DNA of 64,000 bases from Isachenkonia alkalipeptolytica (GCF_009910325.1 NZ_SUMG01000001.1:124001-188000), one strand, 5' to 3'; counted from the stretch's first letter, positions 18,567 to 27,587 are shown. The notes: generated from the letters alone by a model not told the origin. Numbers and translations are program-made.

Positions 18567-18705
18567 AGAACAAAAGCAAAAACTGTTCTGAAATGGAGCG
18601 AAAATCTCCGGAGGAACCGTTCGCAAATAGAACACTGCTCGATTATGGAGCGAATATTTATATCTTAAGAAAAGTAAGAAGGGAGGAAAAAATTTTCGCT
18701 CCCAT
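18567..18705. promoter_or_regulatory. Candidate upstream activating sequences for the sigma-54 regulator
   Basis: In the 355-nt gap between the AOR gene and its activator, ATGGAGCGAAAAT (18593-18605), ATGGAGCGAATAT (18645-18657) and the inverse ATGGGAGCGAAAAT (18692-18705) form three copies of one motif. AGAACA (18567-18572), TGTTCT (18584-18589) and AGAACA (18629-18634) form an interleaved set. They sit 100-240 nt upstream of the -24/-12 promoter, where enhancer-binding proteins usually bind. Confidence 0.5.
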
Positions 18706-18737
18706 TTCAAATCAAATAACGAATGTAAGTCGGAGAG

Positions 18738-20636
18738 TTAACGGGAAATCCCGTATTTATCCATCTTTCGATACAGGGTATTTCTCCCCAGTCCTAGCGC
18801 CTTGGCAGCGGCGGTGATATTGTGATTGAAGTAATTTAAAGCCTGTAGAATATGATCCTTTTCAACAATCTCCAGGGGTTTCACCGGTGGGCTGGGGTTT
18901 GCGGCGGAAGAGGGCTCCTCTTTGGCAACCTCAAAACCTGGGGAAATACCACTGTTCTCCTGGGCGTAGGGCGCCGTGCTTTGAGCATTCACCAGTTGTT
19001 CCACCATGTTTTCCAGCTCCCGTATATTTCCCGGCCAATGGTAGTGAAGCATTTCCTCCAATTGATCCTTGGAAAGGGTAAAGGGTTCTTTTTGAAGTTT
19101 TAAGGATTTGGTCGTCATGAAATAATCGATGAATAAGGGAATATCGTCCTTTCTTTCCCGTAGAGGAGCCAGGGATAAGGGTAGGACGTTGATCCGATAA
19201 TAAAGATCCTTTCGAAAATTTCCCTTTTCCACTTCCTCTCTTAAATCCTTATTGGTGGCGGCGATGATGCGGACGTCCACTGGAATTTTTTTTGAGCCGC
19301 CGATCCGGTAAAACTCCCGGTCTTCTAAAACCCGAAGAAGGTTGGTTTGCATAAACAGGGGCATTTCTCCGATTTCATCTAAAAACAGGGAGCCTCTGTG
19401 GGCCAGTTCAAACTTTCCTTTATTGCCGCCTTTTTTTGCACCGGTGAAGGCCCCCTCTTCGTAGCCGAAGAGTTCGGATTCGATCAGATCCTTGGGGATC
19501 GCCCCGCAGTTTAGAGGAATAAAGGGTTGATCCTGGCGATCACTGGCCCGGTGCAAGGACTGGGCAAAAACCTCTTTCCCGGTCCCGCTTTCGCCGGAAA
19601 TTAAAACCGTGGAAGGACTGTTGGCAATCTGTTTAGCATACTCCAGGGTATTCAAAAACTTTTTATTACGACCGATGATCTTATCAAAGGTATACATCTT
19701 GTGATGGGGTTTTGATTGGTCCAATTGAGAAACCCTGGGGACTTCGGTAAAAATACAGATCATTCCGTTACGGTTTTCCCGGGCATCGAAGATGGGATGG
19801 AGTTCCAAATCGATTTCCAGACTTTTATGGTGGTGCTGGATATAGGTTCGGGACTTTAATGGATACCGTTGATGAGAAAAGGCGGATTTGACCTTTGGCC
19901 AGTCTACGAAAAATTCCTTGGCAGGCACACCGATCAAAGCATCCTGAGAGGCTCCAATGATTTTTTGACCCTTTCGGTTAATGCTTTTGATATAACCCCG
20001 GGGACTGAGGGTTAATATTCCTTTGGGAATGGAGTCGATGATGGTGCCTGCATACTGTCTTGACCAAAGAAGCTTATCCTTGGCCTGTTGATGTTTTAAA
20101 GCCAATTCGATGGATTGTACAGCCGCCACCACCATTCCCAGGGTGTGGGCGTGAACCAGGTTGCTGTAGCCCGTGAGGTTCAAGGTGCCGATAATGTTTC
20201 CCTTAGGGTCCTGAATCGGAGCCGCAGAGCAGGTCCATCGGTGATAAACCTTAACAAAATGTTCTTCCCCGGATATCTGCACCGGTTTTTTTTCCCACAG
20301 GGCAGTGCCCATGGCATTGGTGCCGATGTGTTCCTCGGACATGTATGCCCCGGGGACCATATCCAGTTCAAAGGCTACCTCTAACACGTTTTCATCCCCC
20401 ATAATATTAAGAATACAGCCCTGGACATCGGTAAGAATACCAAAAAAACCGGAGCCTTTGACGAAGTTGTAAAGATTGTTGATGATCGGCTCTGACAAAG
20501 CAATCAATTCCCTGTTTTCCTGCAGGACCTTTTCTAAACCCTCCTCTTTTAGGATTTTCGAGCTGAAGGTCTGCTGGGTGTGGATTCCATAGGCCTTGCT
20601 CCGATCATGGGACTGTAAAATTACGTCTTTTTTCAT
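18738..20636 (-). CDS. Sigma-54-dependent activator, AcoR type (GAF-PAS-AAA-HTH)
   Basis: Enhancer-binding regulator, 632 residues. An N-terminal GAF-like sensor (about 50-190) is followed by a PAS-like segment (about 205-310), the AAA+ domain with Walker A GESGTGKE, the sigma-54 contact EGAFTGA, Walker [12 protein letters not shown], and a Fis-type HTH at the C-terminus ([19 protein letters not shown]). I chose ATG 20636, 8 nt after GGAGG, over TTG 20642. It is immediately upstream of the AOR operon and is the obvious activator of its sigma-54 promoter. The ligand is unknown; AcoR relatives sense acetoin or related carbonyls. Confidence 0.92.
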   Translation of the reverse strand: MKKDVILQSHDRSKAYGIHTQQTFSSKILKEEGLEKVLQENRELIALSEPIINNLYNFVKGSGFFGILTDVQGCILNIMGDENVLEVAFELDMVPGAYMSEEHIGTNAMGTALWEKKPVQISGEEHFVKVYHRWTCSAAPIQDPKGNIIGTLNLTGYSNLVHAHTLGMVVAAVQSIELALKHQQAKDKLLWSRQYAGTIIDSIPKGILTLSPRGYIKSINRKGQKIIGASQDALIGVPAKEFFVDWPKVKSAFSHQRYPLKSRTYIQHHHKSLEIDLELHPIFDARENRNGMICIFTEVPRVSQLDQSKPHHKMYTFDKIIGRNKKFLNTLEYAKQIANSPSTVLISGESGTGKEVFAQSLHRASDRQDQPFIPLNCGAIPKDLIESELFGYEEGAFTGAKKGGNKGKFELAHRGSLFLDEIGEMPLFMQTNLLRVLEDREFYRIGGSKKIPVDVRIIAATNKDLREEVEKGNFRKDLYYRINVLPLSLAPLRERKDDIPLFIDYFMTTKSLKLQKEPFTLSKDQLEEMLHYHWPGNIRELENMVEQLVNAQSTAPYAQENSGISPGFEVAKEEPSSAANPSPPVKPLEIVEKDHILQALNYFNHNITAAAKALGLGRNTLYRKMDKYGISR

Positions 20637-20885
20637 ATTCAAAACCTCCGTAGGTACATTCTCTTTTCTTCTATTTTATAGGATTGGGAGAATAAAATCC
20701 AAGGAAAACCATTAATTCTCTGAAATATTTTGAAATTCCCGAAAAAGGAGGGATTCTCCCGTGAAAGAGGAATTTGACAAAACCGATATAATAAGTGTAT
20801 TATGAATCAAGGTTCAATTAAACTCCGTTTATGGTATCGATTTAAACCGGGACGTGAGAAAATCCTGTGACAGAGGGGAATAAGG

Positions 20886-22229
20886 ATGATGACGCATAGT
20901 GAATTACTGGGAAAGGAAAATATAAAAACCTTATTAATAAAAATGTCCGCCCCCGCCATGGTGGGGATGGCGGTCCAGTCCATGTACAGTTTGGTGGACG
21001 CGATTTTTGTGGGAAGAGCTGTGGGCACTGTGGGGTTGGCTGGGCTGCAAATCGCTTTTCCTATACAGATTCTTGTAATGTCCATCGCCCAAACCGTGGG
21101 GGTGGGAGGCGCTTCGATTATTTCCCGAAGTCTGGGAAAAGGGGATAAGGATCATGGGGAAAAAACCGTGGGGAATATTTTTTTCCTGTTGATTTCTTTG
21201 AGTCTTTTGATCTCTGTATTCGGGCTGTTGTTTACCACCCCGATTTTAAAGCTCTTCGGAGCCACGGAGGCTTCTCTTCCTTATGCTCTGGAATACATTC
21301 AGGTGATTTTACTGGGGTCTGTGATTTTTGTCTTTGCCATGGGAAGCAACAACATTGTACGGGCAGAGGGAAATGCTAAGGTTGCCATGATTACAATGAT
21401 CATTTCTGCGGGGCTCAATATTATTTTAGATCCGATATTTATTTTCGGATTTAATATGGGAATTCGTGGTGCGGCTCTGGCTACGGTATTGGCCCAATCT
21501 TTTGCAGCGATTTACCTGTTATATTATTTCATTCGGGGAAAGAGCAGCCTGAAGGTAAGAAAAGCTTATTTTAGACCGGACATGAAAATTATACGGGAGA
21601 TCTTTTTAATCGGGGCTTCCACATTTGCCCGAATGGCAGCGGGGACCTTGATGAGTATAATTCTAAACCATTCCCTGGCTCATTATGGAGATGACACCTC
21701 CTTGGCGGTGTTTGTGGCCATCAATAAATTATTAACCTTTACTTTAATGCCGTTATTAGGTATAGTACAAGGTATGCAACCGATAGTAGGATACAACTAC
21801 GGGGCGAAGGAATATCCCCGGGTACATGAGACCCTAAAGCTTGCAATTATAGGAACAACAGGGATTGCTACCTTGGCCTATATTATTTTAATGACCATAC
21901 CCGGTTATATGATTGGCTTGTTTAATGACGATCCGGAATTAATTGCTCAAGGGGTTCGGGCGATTCGTATAAACATTTTTGTACTTCCGGTGATTGGATA
22001 TCAAATTGTGGGGGCGGGAATGTTTCAGTCCATCGGGAAAGCACGACCGGCAATTATTCTGTCTCTTGCGAGACAAGTGCTTATTTTGATTCCCCTAGCC
22101 TTGATACTCCCTTTATTTATGGGAACCGACGGGATTTGGTTGGCCTTTCCCATATCGGATTTACTATCCACTCTGATTACCCATTATTTAATGCGAACCC
22201 AAATGCGAAGCTTCCGGCTGATCCGGTAA
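20886..22229 (+). CDS. MATE family cation-coupled efflux transporter
   Basis: Twelve-helix inner-membrane exporter of 447 residues driven by Na+ or H+. The family hallmarks are near the N-terminus (SAPAMVGMAVQSMYSLVDAI, GRAVGTVGLAGL) with the duplicated half beginning about residue 230 (FLIGASTFARMAAGTLMS). The start is ATG 20886 or 20889 after AGAGGGGA. It stands alone, divergent from the sigma-54 regulator. The substrate cannot be inferred. Confidence 0.9.
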   Translation: MMTHSELLGKENIKTLLIKMSAPAMVGMAVQSMYSLVDAIFVGRAVGTVGLAGLQIAFPIQILVMSIAQTVGVGGASIISRSLGKGDKDHGEKTVGNIFFLLISLSLLISVFGLLFTTPILKLFGATEASLPYALEYIQVILLGSVIFVFAMGSNNIVRAEGNAKVAMITMIISAGLNIILDPIFIFGFNMGIRGAALATVLAQSFAAIYLLYYFIRGKSSLKVRKAYFRPDMKIIREIFLIGASTFARMAAGTLMSIILNHSLAHYGDDTSLAVFVAINKLLTFTLMPLLGIVQGMQPIVGYNYGAKEYPRVHETLKLAIIGTTGIATLAYIILMTIPGYMIGLFNDDPELIAQGVRAIRINIFVLPVIGYQIVGAGMFQSIGKARPAIILSLARQVLILIPLALILPLFMGTDGIWLAFPISDLLSTLITHYLMRTQMRSFRLIR

Positions 22230-22330
22230 AGAAGTTTTCTATTGAAATTCGTAAAAAACTGAATTTTACCATTTTAATTTCTATTGAAATGGTTTAAAAT
22301 TATATAGTAGAAAAGAAAAGGAGGAATATC

Positions 22331-22597
22331 ATGGAACAATATTCTGGAATACTGTTGATGTTGGGTTTTCTTGCGATTTTTTATTTTTTAATTATCAGAC
22401 CCCAACAAAAGAAAGAAAAGAAAGTTAAGGAAATGCGGAGCAGTTTAAAGGTTGGAGACGAAGTTTCCACCATCGGTGGGATTCATGGAAAAATTCTAAC
22501 CGTTAAAGAAGATATTGTTGTGATCGAAGTAGGATCCGACAAAGTGAAACTGACCATGGCTAAATGGGCCATCGGTAATGTATTAAACGAAAGATAA
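22331..22597 (+). CDS. yajC: Preprotein translocase subunit YajC
   Basis: Small SecDF-associated membrane protein (88 residues). It has one N-terminal transmembrane helix (GILLMLGFLAIFYFLIIRP), the RPQQKKEKK motif, then the soluble domain LKVGDEVSTIGGIHGKI. ATG at 22331 follows AAAGGAGGAATATC. secD and secF are not adjacent in this window, and the gene is followed by its own terminator. Confidence 0.93.
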   Translation: MEQYSGILLMLGFLAIFYFLIIRPQQKKEKKVKEMRSSLKVGDEVSTIGGIHGKILTVKEDIVVIEVGSDKVKLTMAKWAIGNVLNER

Positions 22598-22604
22598 AGA
22601 ACTC

Positions 22605-22643
22605 AAAAAAACCCCCTAATCCAAGAGATTGGGGGGTTTTTTT
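22605..22643 (+). terminator. Rho-independent terminator after yajC
   Basis: AAAAAACCCCC and GGGGGGTTTTTTT arms around a short loop, 8 nt after the yajC stop. Its symmetry also lets it act on the convergent tpx transcript. Confidence 0.9.
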
Positions 22644-22702
22644 ACGATATTCAATACATAAACAATATTCAATTCAATAGATAAAACTTTTTTATTTGGG
22701 TT

Positions 22703-23212
22703 CTAAGAGTCTAAAGACTTGATGATTTCTAAGGCTTTATCGTAATCGGGATGATTGGAGTTTTCCTCCACATGCTCCACATATTGTACTACATTGTCCT
22801 TATCAATGATCACAGTCCCCCGGTTTAACAGACGCAGTTCTTTGATCAGAAAACCGTAGTTTACTCCGAAGGAAGCGTCTTTATGATCCGATAGGGTTAT
22901 GGCGGTGTCAATATCTTTGTTGGCGCAGTAGCGACCCAGAGCAAAGGGAAGATCCATGGTGATTGTAACGGTTACGGTGTTTTTTAATTTTTTAGCCTCG
23001 TCATTAAAACGAATTCCCTGTAGCTCACAAACTCCGGTATCGACGGAGGTCATAATGCTGATCAGTTTATGTTTTCCCTCCATGTCCTTAAGTCCGAAAG
23101 GCTTAAGGTCTTTTGTAAGAGCGGTGAAATCCGGGGCCTTGCTTCCGACTGTTAACTCTTCGCCTACAAGAGACATAGGATTCCCGTTCACCGTGATTTT
23201 TCGATTTGACAT
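22703..23212 (-). CDS. tpx: Thiol peroxidase (Tpx)
   Basis: Atypical 2-Cys peroxiredoxin (169 residues) that reduces H2O2 and alkyl peroxides. The peroxidatic Cys62 is in SVDTGVCELQGIRFN and the resolving Cys96 in RYCANKDI, the normal Tpx arrangement. The peroxidatic site is Cys, not selenocysteine. ATG at 23212 follows AGGAGG. A Fur-type box lies 22 nt upstream of the start codon, so regulation by iron or peroxide through a Fur-family repressor is likely. Confidence 0.94.
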   Translation of the reverse strand: MSNRKITVNGNPMSLVGEELTVGSKAPDFTALTKDLKPFGLKDMEGKHKLISIMTSVDTGVCELQGIRFNDEAKKLKNTVTVTITMDLPFALGRYCANKDIDTAITLSDHKDASFGVNYGFLIKELRLLNRGTVIIDKDNVVQYVEHVEENSNHPDYDKALEIIKSLDS

Positions 23213-23233
23213 AATTCATTCCTCCTTAGAATT

Positions 23234-23248
23234 TGATAATCATTTTCA
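23234..23248. promoter_or_regulatory. Fur-family operator upstream of tpx
   Basis: TGATAATCATTTTCA matches the Fur 7-1-7 consensus TGATAATNATTATCA at all but one of its 14 fixed positions. It overlaps the expected tpx promoter/leader. Fur versus PerR cannot be decided from sequence; PerR sites usually read TTATAATNATTATAA, which fits less well. Confidence 0.65.
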
Positions 23249-23300
23249 TTAATACCCGAAGAAAACTTTTTTAATCAGCTTCGAATCCATGAATTATCAC

Positions 23301-24740
23301 TTATAAGCCGATAGAAATGTATTTCGTTTCCAGGAAGGGTTCAATACCGTAGTGGCCGCCCTCTCGATCAATCCCGCTTTCTTTAAAACCTCCGAAGGGA
23401 GCCTGGGCCGTCGAGGGGGCTCCGTCATTAAGGCCGATGATACCGTATTCCAGGGCTTCGGATACTCTTAGGGCTCGGGATAAATCCTGAGTGTAAACGT
23501 AGGCCGCCAGACCGTAGTCACTGTCATTGGCCATGGTCAGAAGCTCCTCTTCCTCTCGGAAGGGGATGATGGGAATTACCGGTCCGAAGGTTTCTTCCCG
23601 GTAAATTTTCATATCGGGTCCAATGCCGGAAAGTATGGTAGGAGGATAGAAATAGCCGCCTTCACCATTGGGTTTTTTAGCGGGAATATCTCCCCTGTAT
23701 TCCAGAGCGGCCCCTTTGGAAAGGGCATCGGTCACATGGTCCGAAACCTTTTCATAGGCTCTTTGATCGATCAAAGGACCCAGGTCCGTATCCGAGGTTA
23801 ATCCGTTTCCCTGACGGAAACTCTTCAACTGAATTTTCAGCCCTTCAATAAACTCGGCCTGAATCCCCTGTTGGACATAAAACCGATTGGAAGAAATGCA
23901 GGCCTGGCCGCAGTTTCTAAATTTGGATGCCAAGGCTCCTTGAATACTATCAAAAAGCTTTCCGTCGTCGAAAAGGATGAAAGGGGCATGGCCTCCCAAC
24001 TCCAAGGAAATTCGTTTAACGGTATCCGCTGCTCCCCGATATAGTTCTTTTCCCACTTCAGTGGAACCGGTAAAGGTAATCTTTTTAATCTTTTTGTGGT
24101 CTAAAAAGACGTTGCCGATGGAGGCGGCATCACCGGTTACAAGGTTTACCACTCCTTTGGGAAACCCCGCCTTCTCCACAAGTTCCATGATTTTAATGGC
24201 ACTGATGGGGGTTTGACTAGCGGGTTTAATGATTACGGTACAGCCGGCGGCTAGAGCCGGGGCGATTTTTCGTGTAATCATAGCAAAGGGGAAATTCCAT
24301 GGAGTAATGGCGGCCACCACCCCCACCGGTTGTTTTAGTACCATAATACGTTTGTTTTTATGGGAGGCGGGGATCATCTCACCGGTTACCCTTTTGGCTT
24401 CTTCGCTGTACCACTGAACAAAACTTGCTCCGTATCGGACTTCGCCGATCCCTTCTTTTAAAGGCTTTCCCTGTTCTAAGGTAATGGTTCGGCCCAGTTC
24501 TTCCACGTTTTCCAAGATAAGATCATACAACCGTCGAAGATGGTTGGAACGGGTTTCGGCAGTTTCCTTGGACCAGAACCGAAAAGCAGTTTCCGCATCA
24601 TCTACTGCGCCTCTTACCTGCTCCGGGGAAGCCTTCGGGACCATGGCTAGGACCTCCCCCGTTGCAGGATTGTTGACCGAAAAGGATCCTGCGTCTCCCT
24701 CGGTCCAATTTCCGTTGATATAGTTTTTCAGATGTTTCAT
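23301..24740 (-). CDS. gabD: NAD(P)-dependent succinate-semialdehyde dehydrogenase-like ALDH
   Basis: Aldehyde dehydrogenase superfamily, 479 residues, closest in look to GabD: ITPWNFPFAMITRKIAPALA, TFTGSTEVGKELYRG, catalytic Glu in LELGGHAPF and catalytic Cys in RNCGQACISSNR. The ending APFGGFKESGIDREGG is the GabD-type closing motif. It oxidises succinate semialdehyde or a similar short aldehyde to the acid. No GABA or 4-hydroxybutyrate genes are adjacent, so the substrate stays provisional. Confidence 0.87.
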   Translation of the reverse strand: MKHLKNYINGNWTEGDAGSFSVNNPATGEVLAMVPKASPEQVRGAVDDAETAFRFWSKETAETRSNHLRRLYDLILENVEELGRTITLEQGKPLKEGIGEVRYGASFVQWYSEEAKRVTGEMIPASHKNKRIMVLKQPVGVVAAITPWNFPFAMITRKIAPALAAGCTVIIKPASQTPISAIKIMELVEKAGFPKGVVNLVTGDAASIGNVFLDHKKIKKITFTGSTEVGKELYRGAADTVKRISLELGGHAPFILFDDGKLFDSIQGALASKFRNCGQACISSNRFYVQQGIQAEFIEGLKIQLKSFRQGNGLTSDTDLGPLIDQRAYEKVSDHVTDALSKGAALEYRGDIPAKKPNGEGGYFYPPTILSGIGPDMKIYREETFGPVIPIIPFREEEELLTMANDSDYGLAAYVYTQDLSRALRVSEALEYGIIGLNDGAPSTAQAPFGGFKESGIDREGGHYGIEPFLETKYISIGL

Positions 24741-24819
24741 TATCCATGCACCTCACTTTAAAATTGGTAAAAAAGAATCTACTTTAGTACTTGTTTTGAC
24801 TATATACCCAAAGTGATGG

Positions 24820-24848
24820 ATGACAAAAAGGATTTTCTTTAATATAAT
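24820..24848 (+). promoter_or_regulatory. Sigma-A promoter of the 24883 membrane protein gene
   Basis: -35 ATGACA (24820-24825), 17-nt spacer, -10 TATAAT (24843-24848). Because the promoter covers the first in-frame ATG at 24820, translation must begin later, at 24883. Confidence 0.75.
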
Positions 24849-24882
24849 GAAAGCAGAATTAGAAAAAAGGAGGAAATGGGTA

Positions 24883-25740
24883 ATGGAACAGGTAAAAAAA
24901 GCTTTTGGAATCCTGAGAGGAAATTGGGTGCTGGCACTTCCCGTTTATTTAACCCGGTTAATTCCCGCGTTGTTAAGCATCTACATATTTACTGAAATTT
25001 CTACGGAATTAATCAGTATACTCTCCGTTGAAGAAATCGGCGAAACACAACATGTACTGGAGAACTATGAACAGGTGACCCGGGAGTTCTTTCAGGCAAA
25101 TAGAGAGTATATATTGGCCAGTATAATTGTGGCGGCTCTGGGACTTCTGATGAATTTTATTGCGGTGCCCGCCACCTTTGGAATGATTAAAGAAAGTTTG
25201 GAAGAGGGAGAAAAACCGGATTTTTCAAGGGTATTTCCCAATGTGGGGAGATACTTTGGTAAATACTTAATGTATCGTATCGGAAAGCTGGCCCTTTGGA
25301 TTTTCATATTTTTACTCGGTTTTATAGTCTTTGCTTTGGTAGCCTTTATAGGTTCGAGGGTGGATGAAGGTATGGCCGTGCTTTTGGTTATGCTTTTAGG
25401 GCTGGCCTTTATCCTTATGGCAGCGGTACTGCACCTGATTTTAAAACTGTGGTTTCCTGCCATGGTATTAGGAGAGTTAGGGGTGTTTGACGGTTTAAGA
25501 GAAGCTTTTCGAAAAAGCAAAGTGTGTTTTTGGCCGCTTTTTGCAGGTTTTTTGGGAATTCGAATGGCAGCGTGGATTGTCAATATGTTTGTGAATATGG
25601 TCATCGGAGACCTGGGTTACTTAAGTCCTTTCCTGGACAATATCATTCCTACATTGGCCACGGTGACCTTGCTCATCTTTTATATGTTAATTTACCGAGA
25701 GACTGAAAAGGAACTGGTTAATATAGAGGAAAGCGGGTAA
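24883..25740 (+). CDS. Polytopic membrane protein of unknown function
   Basis: 285 residues from ATG 24883, which has AAAAAAGGAGG upstream. Several hydrophobic spans are evident (LALPVYLTRLIPALLSIYIF, ILASIIVAALGLLMNFIAVP, LALWIFIFLLGFIVFALVAF, AVLLVMLLGLAFILMAAVL, PLFAGFLGIRMAAWIVNMFV and a last one near residue 265). The layout is that of DUF7847/glycerophosphoryl diester phosphodiesterase membrane-domain-like proteins, but I see no catalytic motif. It lies 38 nt before the CBS-domain gene and may be cotranscribed with it. Confidence 0.7.
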   Translation: MEQVKKAFGILRGNWVLALPVYLTRLIPALLSIYIFTEISTELISILSVEEIGETQHVLENYEQVTREFFQANREYILASIIVAALGLLMNFIAVPATFGMIKESLEEGEKPDFSRVFPNVGRYFGKYLMYRIGKLALWIFIFLLGFIVFALVAFIGSRVDEGMAVLLVMLLGLAFILMAAVLHLILKLWFPAMVLGELGVFDGLREAFRKSKVCFWPLFAGFLGIRMAAWIVNMFVNMVIGDLGYLSPFLDNIIPTLATVTLLIFYMLIYRETEKELVNIEESG

Positions 25741-25778
25741 GTAATGTTATATAAGTTTTTACTAAGGAGGAGAGGTCG

Positions 25779-26225
25779 ATGTTAGCCAAGGATATTATGA
25801 CAAAGGAAGTAATTTCGGTTAAAAGCCAGGACTTAGTGGAAGATGTAATCAAAATTTTGATGGATAAAAATATCAGCGGGGTTCCCGTTGTGGATGATGA
25901 GGAGCATGTAATCGGCATTGTTACGGAAGGAGATTTGATATACCGCAGTAAGAAACTTAGAATACCCACGTTTTTCAGCATATTGGACGGCTACGTTTTT
26001 TTAGAGAGCACCAAAACCATCGAGAAGCAGCTTAAAAAGATGGTAGCTTACCGAGTGGAGGATGTAATGACCACAGAGGTCATTACCGTTGAGGAAGATC
26101 AAACCGTAGAAGAAGTGGCGACCATCATGACAAAAGAAAAAATCAACCGGGTACCTGTAATCAAGGATAATCGATTGGTGGGGATCATCAGTCGAAGAGA
26201 TATTATCCGATCCTATTCCGCTTAA
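25779..26225 (+). CDS. Two-CBS-domain protein
   Basis: 148 residues made only of a CBS pair: residues 1-60 (AKDIMTKEVISVKSQ, GIVTEGDLIYRS) and 87-146 (VEDVMTTEVITVEED, VGIISRRDIIR). Such stand-alone pairs bind adenine nucleotides or S-adenosylmethionine and modulate partner proteins. The partner is not shown; the nearest genes encode membrane proteins. ATG at 25779 follows AAGGAGGAGAGGTCG. Confidence 0.88.
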   Translation: MLAKDIMTKEVISVKSQDLVEDVIKILMDKNISGVPVVDDEEHVIGIVTEGDLIYRSKKLRIPTFFSILDGYVFLESTKTIEKQLKKMVAYRVEDVMTTEVITVEEDQTVEEVATIMTKEKINRVPVIKDNRLVGIISRRDIIRSYSA

Positions 26226-26244
26226 ATATAGAACTTATAAAACT

Positions 26245-26279
26245 TTTCCCCTTAAGGGTTTATCCTTAAGGGGGTTTTT
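26245..26279 (+). terminator. Rho-independent terminator after the CBS gene
   Basis: CCCCTTAAGG and CCTTAAGGGG arms around a 6-nt loop, followed by TTTTTA. Confidence 0.85.
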
Positions 26280-26327
26280 ATGGAGTAAAATGGATGAAAA
26301 TCCTTGTTATTTAATTATCCAAATCGA

Positions 26328-26356
26328 TTGACAAACATTTGACGAAGCTTTAGAAT
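26328..26356 (+). promoter_or_regulatory. Sigma-A promoter of the small membrane protein operon
   Basis: Perfect -35 TTGACA (26328-26333), 17-nt spacer, -10 TAGAAT (26351-26356). It is 49 nt upstream of the first small gene at 26405. Confidence 0.8.
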
Positions 26357-26404
26357 AGAAGGAGTACTTATAAATAATCTATTATGGATGTAGGAGGGCT
26401 ATAA

Positions 26405-26572
26405 ATGACAAGAAAGATGATAGGTTTTGTTTTGTTCATTTTAACCGGTACAGCCTTGATTGTTCTTTCGATTATGGAAACATCGGATCCGATTAATATT
26501 GGATTGTTGCTGATCATTGGGGCGTTTTTCGGTGTAGGACTAACGGATCATTACAAAGACTTAAAAAAATAA
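26405..26572 (+). CDS. Small two-helix membrane protein (55 aa), unknown
   Basis: Begins MTRKMIGFVLFILTGTALIV and ends HYKDLKK. Two hydrophobic segments (residues 5-22 and 30-47) are separated by METSDP. A TAGGAGGGC ribosome site precedes the ATG, and a consensus promoter lies upstream, so it looks real despite its size. It is 13 nt from the next gene. I recognise no family. Confidence 0.7.
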   Translation: MTRKMIGFVLFILTGTALIVLSIMETSDPINIGLLLIIGAFFGVGLTDHYKDLKK

Positions 26573-26585
26573 AGGAGGGCTGGAT

Positions 26586-26942
26586 ATGTTTGATAAAAAG
26601 AAAGCAACTACATTTATCTGTGCCTTTCTTGGCACGGTAATTACTTGGTACATTCAACATGAAATGGGCTATTCGGCAATCATCGCCAATGGAATAGTCG
26701 GAGTGTTGGCAGGGATTTTATTGACTGCACCCTTAGCTGGAGCAACTTATACCGCATCCTTCGTAGGGATGTCAGGAATTGCTGTACTCCCAAGCATTGG
26801 TGCCGCTGCTCTGGCCGGTGCGGTGGTGGGAATCGTAATTATCTTAACGGCGGAGATTTATGCGGGAATCGGTGGAAAAGGTGGGACCACCGCAGCATTT
26901 TCGGTACAGGTAAGTCGCTTTATTATGAGCATTTTCGGATAG
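26586..26942 (+). CDS. Small four-helix membrane protein, member 1 of a paralogous pair
   Basis: 118 residues with about four hydrophobic segments and little else. Near the C-terminus it carries AEIYAGIGGKGGTTAA, closely matched in the next protein, and SFVGMSG corresponds to SYAGMVA there. AAAGGAGGGC precedes the ATG. I do not recognise the family. It belongs to a three-gene unit (26405-27373) sitting just upstream of the Mrp antiporter operon. Confidence 0.75.
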   Translation: MFDKKKATTFICAFLGTVITWYIQHEMGYSAIIANGIVGVLAGILLTAPLAGATYTASFVGMSGIAVLPSIGAAALAGAVVGIVIILTAEIYAGIGGKGGTTAAFSVQVSRFIMSIFG

Positions 26943-26953
26943 GAGGAACAATA

Positions 26954-27373
26954 ATGGATAATCTGGCAATTATAATTACAGCAATTTTAGCAGGAATAGC
27001 AACTTATACAATCAGTGTGAAATTAGAGAAAGGTGCGGTTTTCGGTTCCGCTATAGTGGTACTGTTATCGGGACTGTTTTTGCCTCATTTTTTCGAGATG
27101 GGGACTACCCTGGCAGTGATGGCCACAACATCTTCCTACGCCGGAATGGTGGCAGCGAAAAACGTACCAAACCTTAAAGAAATGGCCGCGGTGGGATTTA
27201 TCGCCGGAGTGCTATTTATCTTGGTGGAGGTTCCCTTTGCAGGAGTGGGTGGAAAGCTTGGAACCATCGCTGCTATATCCTGTTTAGGCTGGATCGGGTT
27301 AAAAAAAACATTGGTGATGGTATTAGCGAAAAAAGAAAAACAACAGGAGTCCACCGTCAGTTATATGAAATAA
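26954..27373 (+). CDS. Small four-helix membrane protein, member 2 of a paralogous pair
   Basis: 139 residues with about four membrane spans and the signature VEVPFAGVGGKLGTIAA, aligned with the first member's AEIYAGIGGKGGTTAA. It has a longer polar C-terminus (KKEKQQESTVSYMK), presumably cytoplasmic. AGGAGG lies 8 nt before the ATG, and 11 nt separate it from its paralogue. Function unknown; a two-subunit membrane complex or channel is a reasonable guess. Confidence 0.75.
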   Translation: MDNLAIIITAILAGIATYTISVKLEKGAVFGSAIVVLLSGLFLPHFFEMGTTLAVMATTSSYAGMVAAKNVPNLKEMAAVGFIAGVLFILVEVPFAGVGGKLGTIAAISCLGWIGLKKTLVMVLAKKEKQQESTVSYMK

Positions 27374-27469
27374 GTCTCTTGTGGTAAATAATTAATTGAC
27401 ACAATGATAAATGGTGAAAATCGAAGTTAACAACAGAGCATAAAGTCTAAGCTATCTGACATAAAAGCA

Positions 27470-27525
27470 CCCCTTTGTAACCACTTTCTTATAGAACAGA
27501 AGGTTTGTTATAAAGGGGTTTGTTG
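27470..27525 (+). terminator. Probable terminator of the small membrane protein operon
   Basis: CCCCTTTGTAAC pairs with GTTATAAAGGGG across a 25-nt loop and is followed by TTTGTTGTATT. It is the only terminator-like element between this operon and the Mrp promoter. The T-tract is interrupted. Confidence 0.5.
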
Positions 27526-27587
27526 TATTAAAATACTTCGAAGAAAATGAAGTCTGAAGAATTTTTCTTGATTTCACGGATTTCATG

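Noticed and set aside
22235-22290. Repeated TTTCTATTGAAAT (22235-22248 and 22278-22290) before yajC
   Set aside because: Two AT-rich copies about 40 nt apart with no symmetry and no fit to a -35/-10 pair; could be chance.
25092-25604. Minus-strand open frame of 170 codons inside the 24883 membrane protein gene
   Set aside because: Shadow of hydrophobic codons on the opposite strand; low-complexity Lys/Ser/Thr/Ile sequence without motifs.
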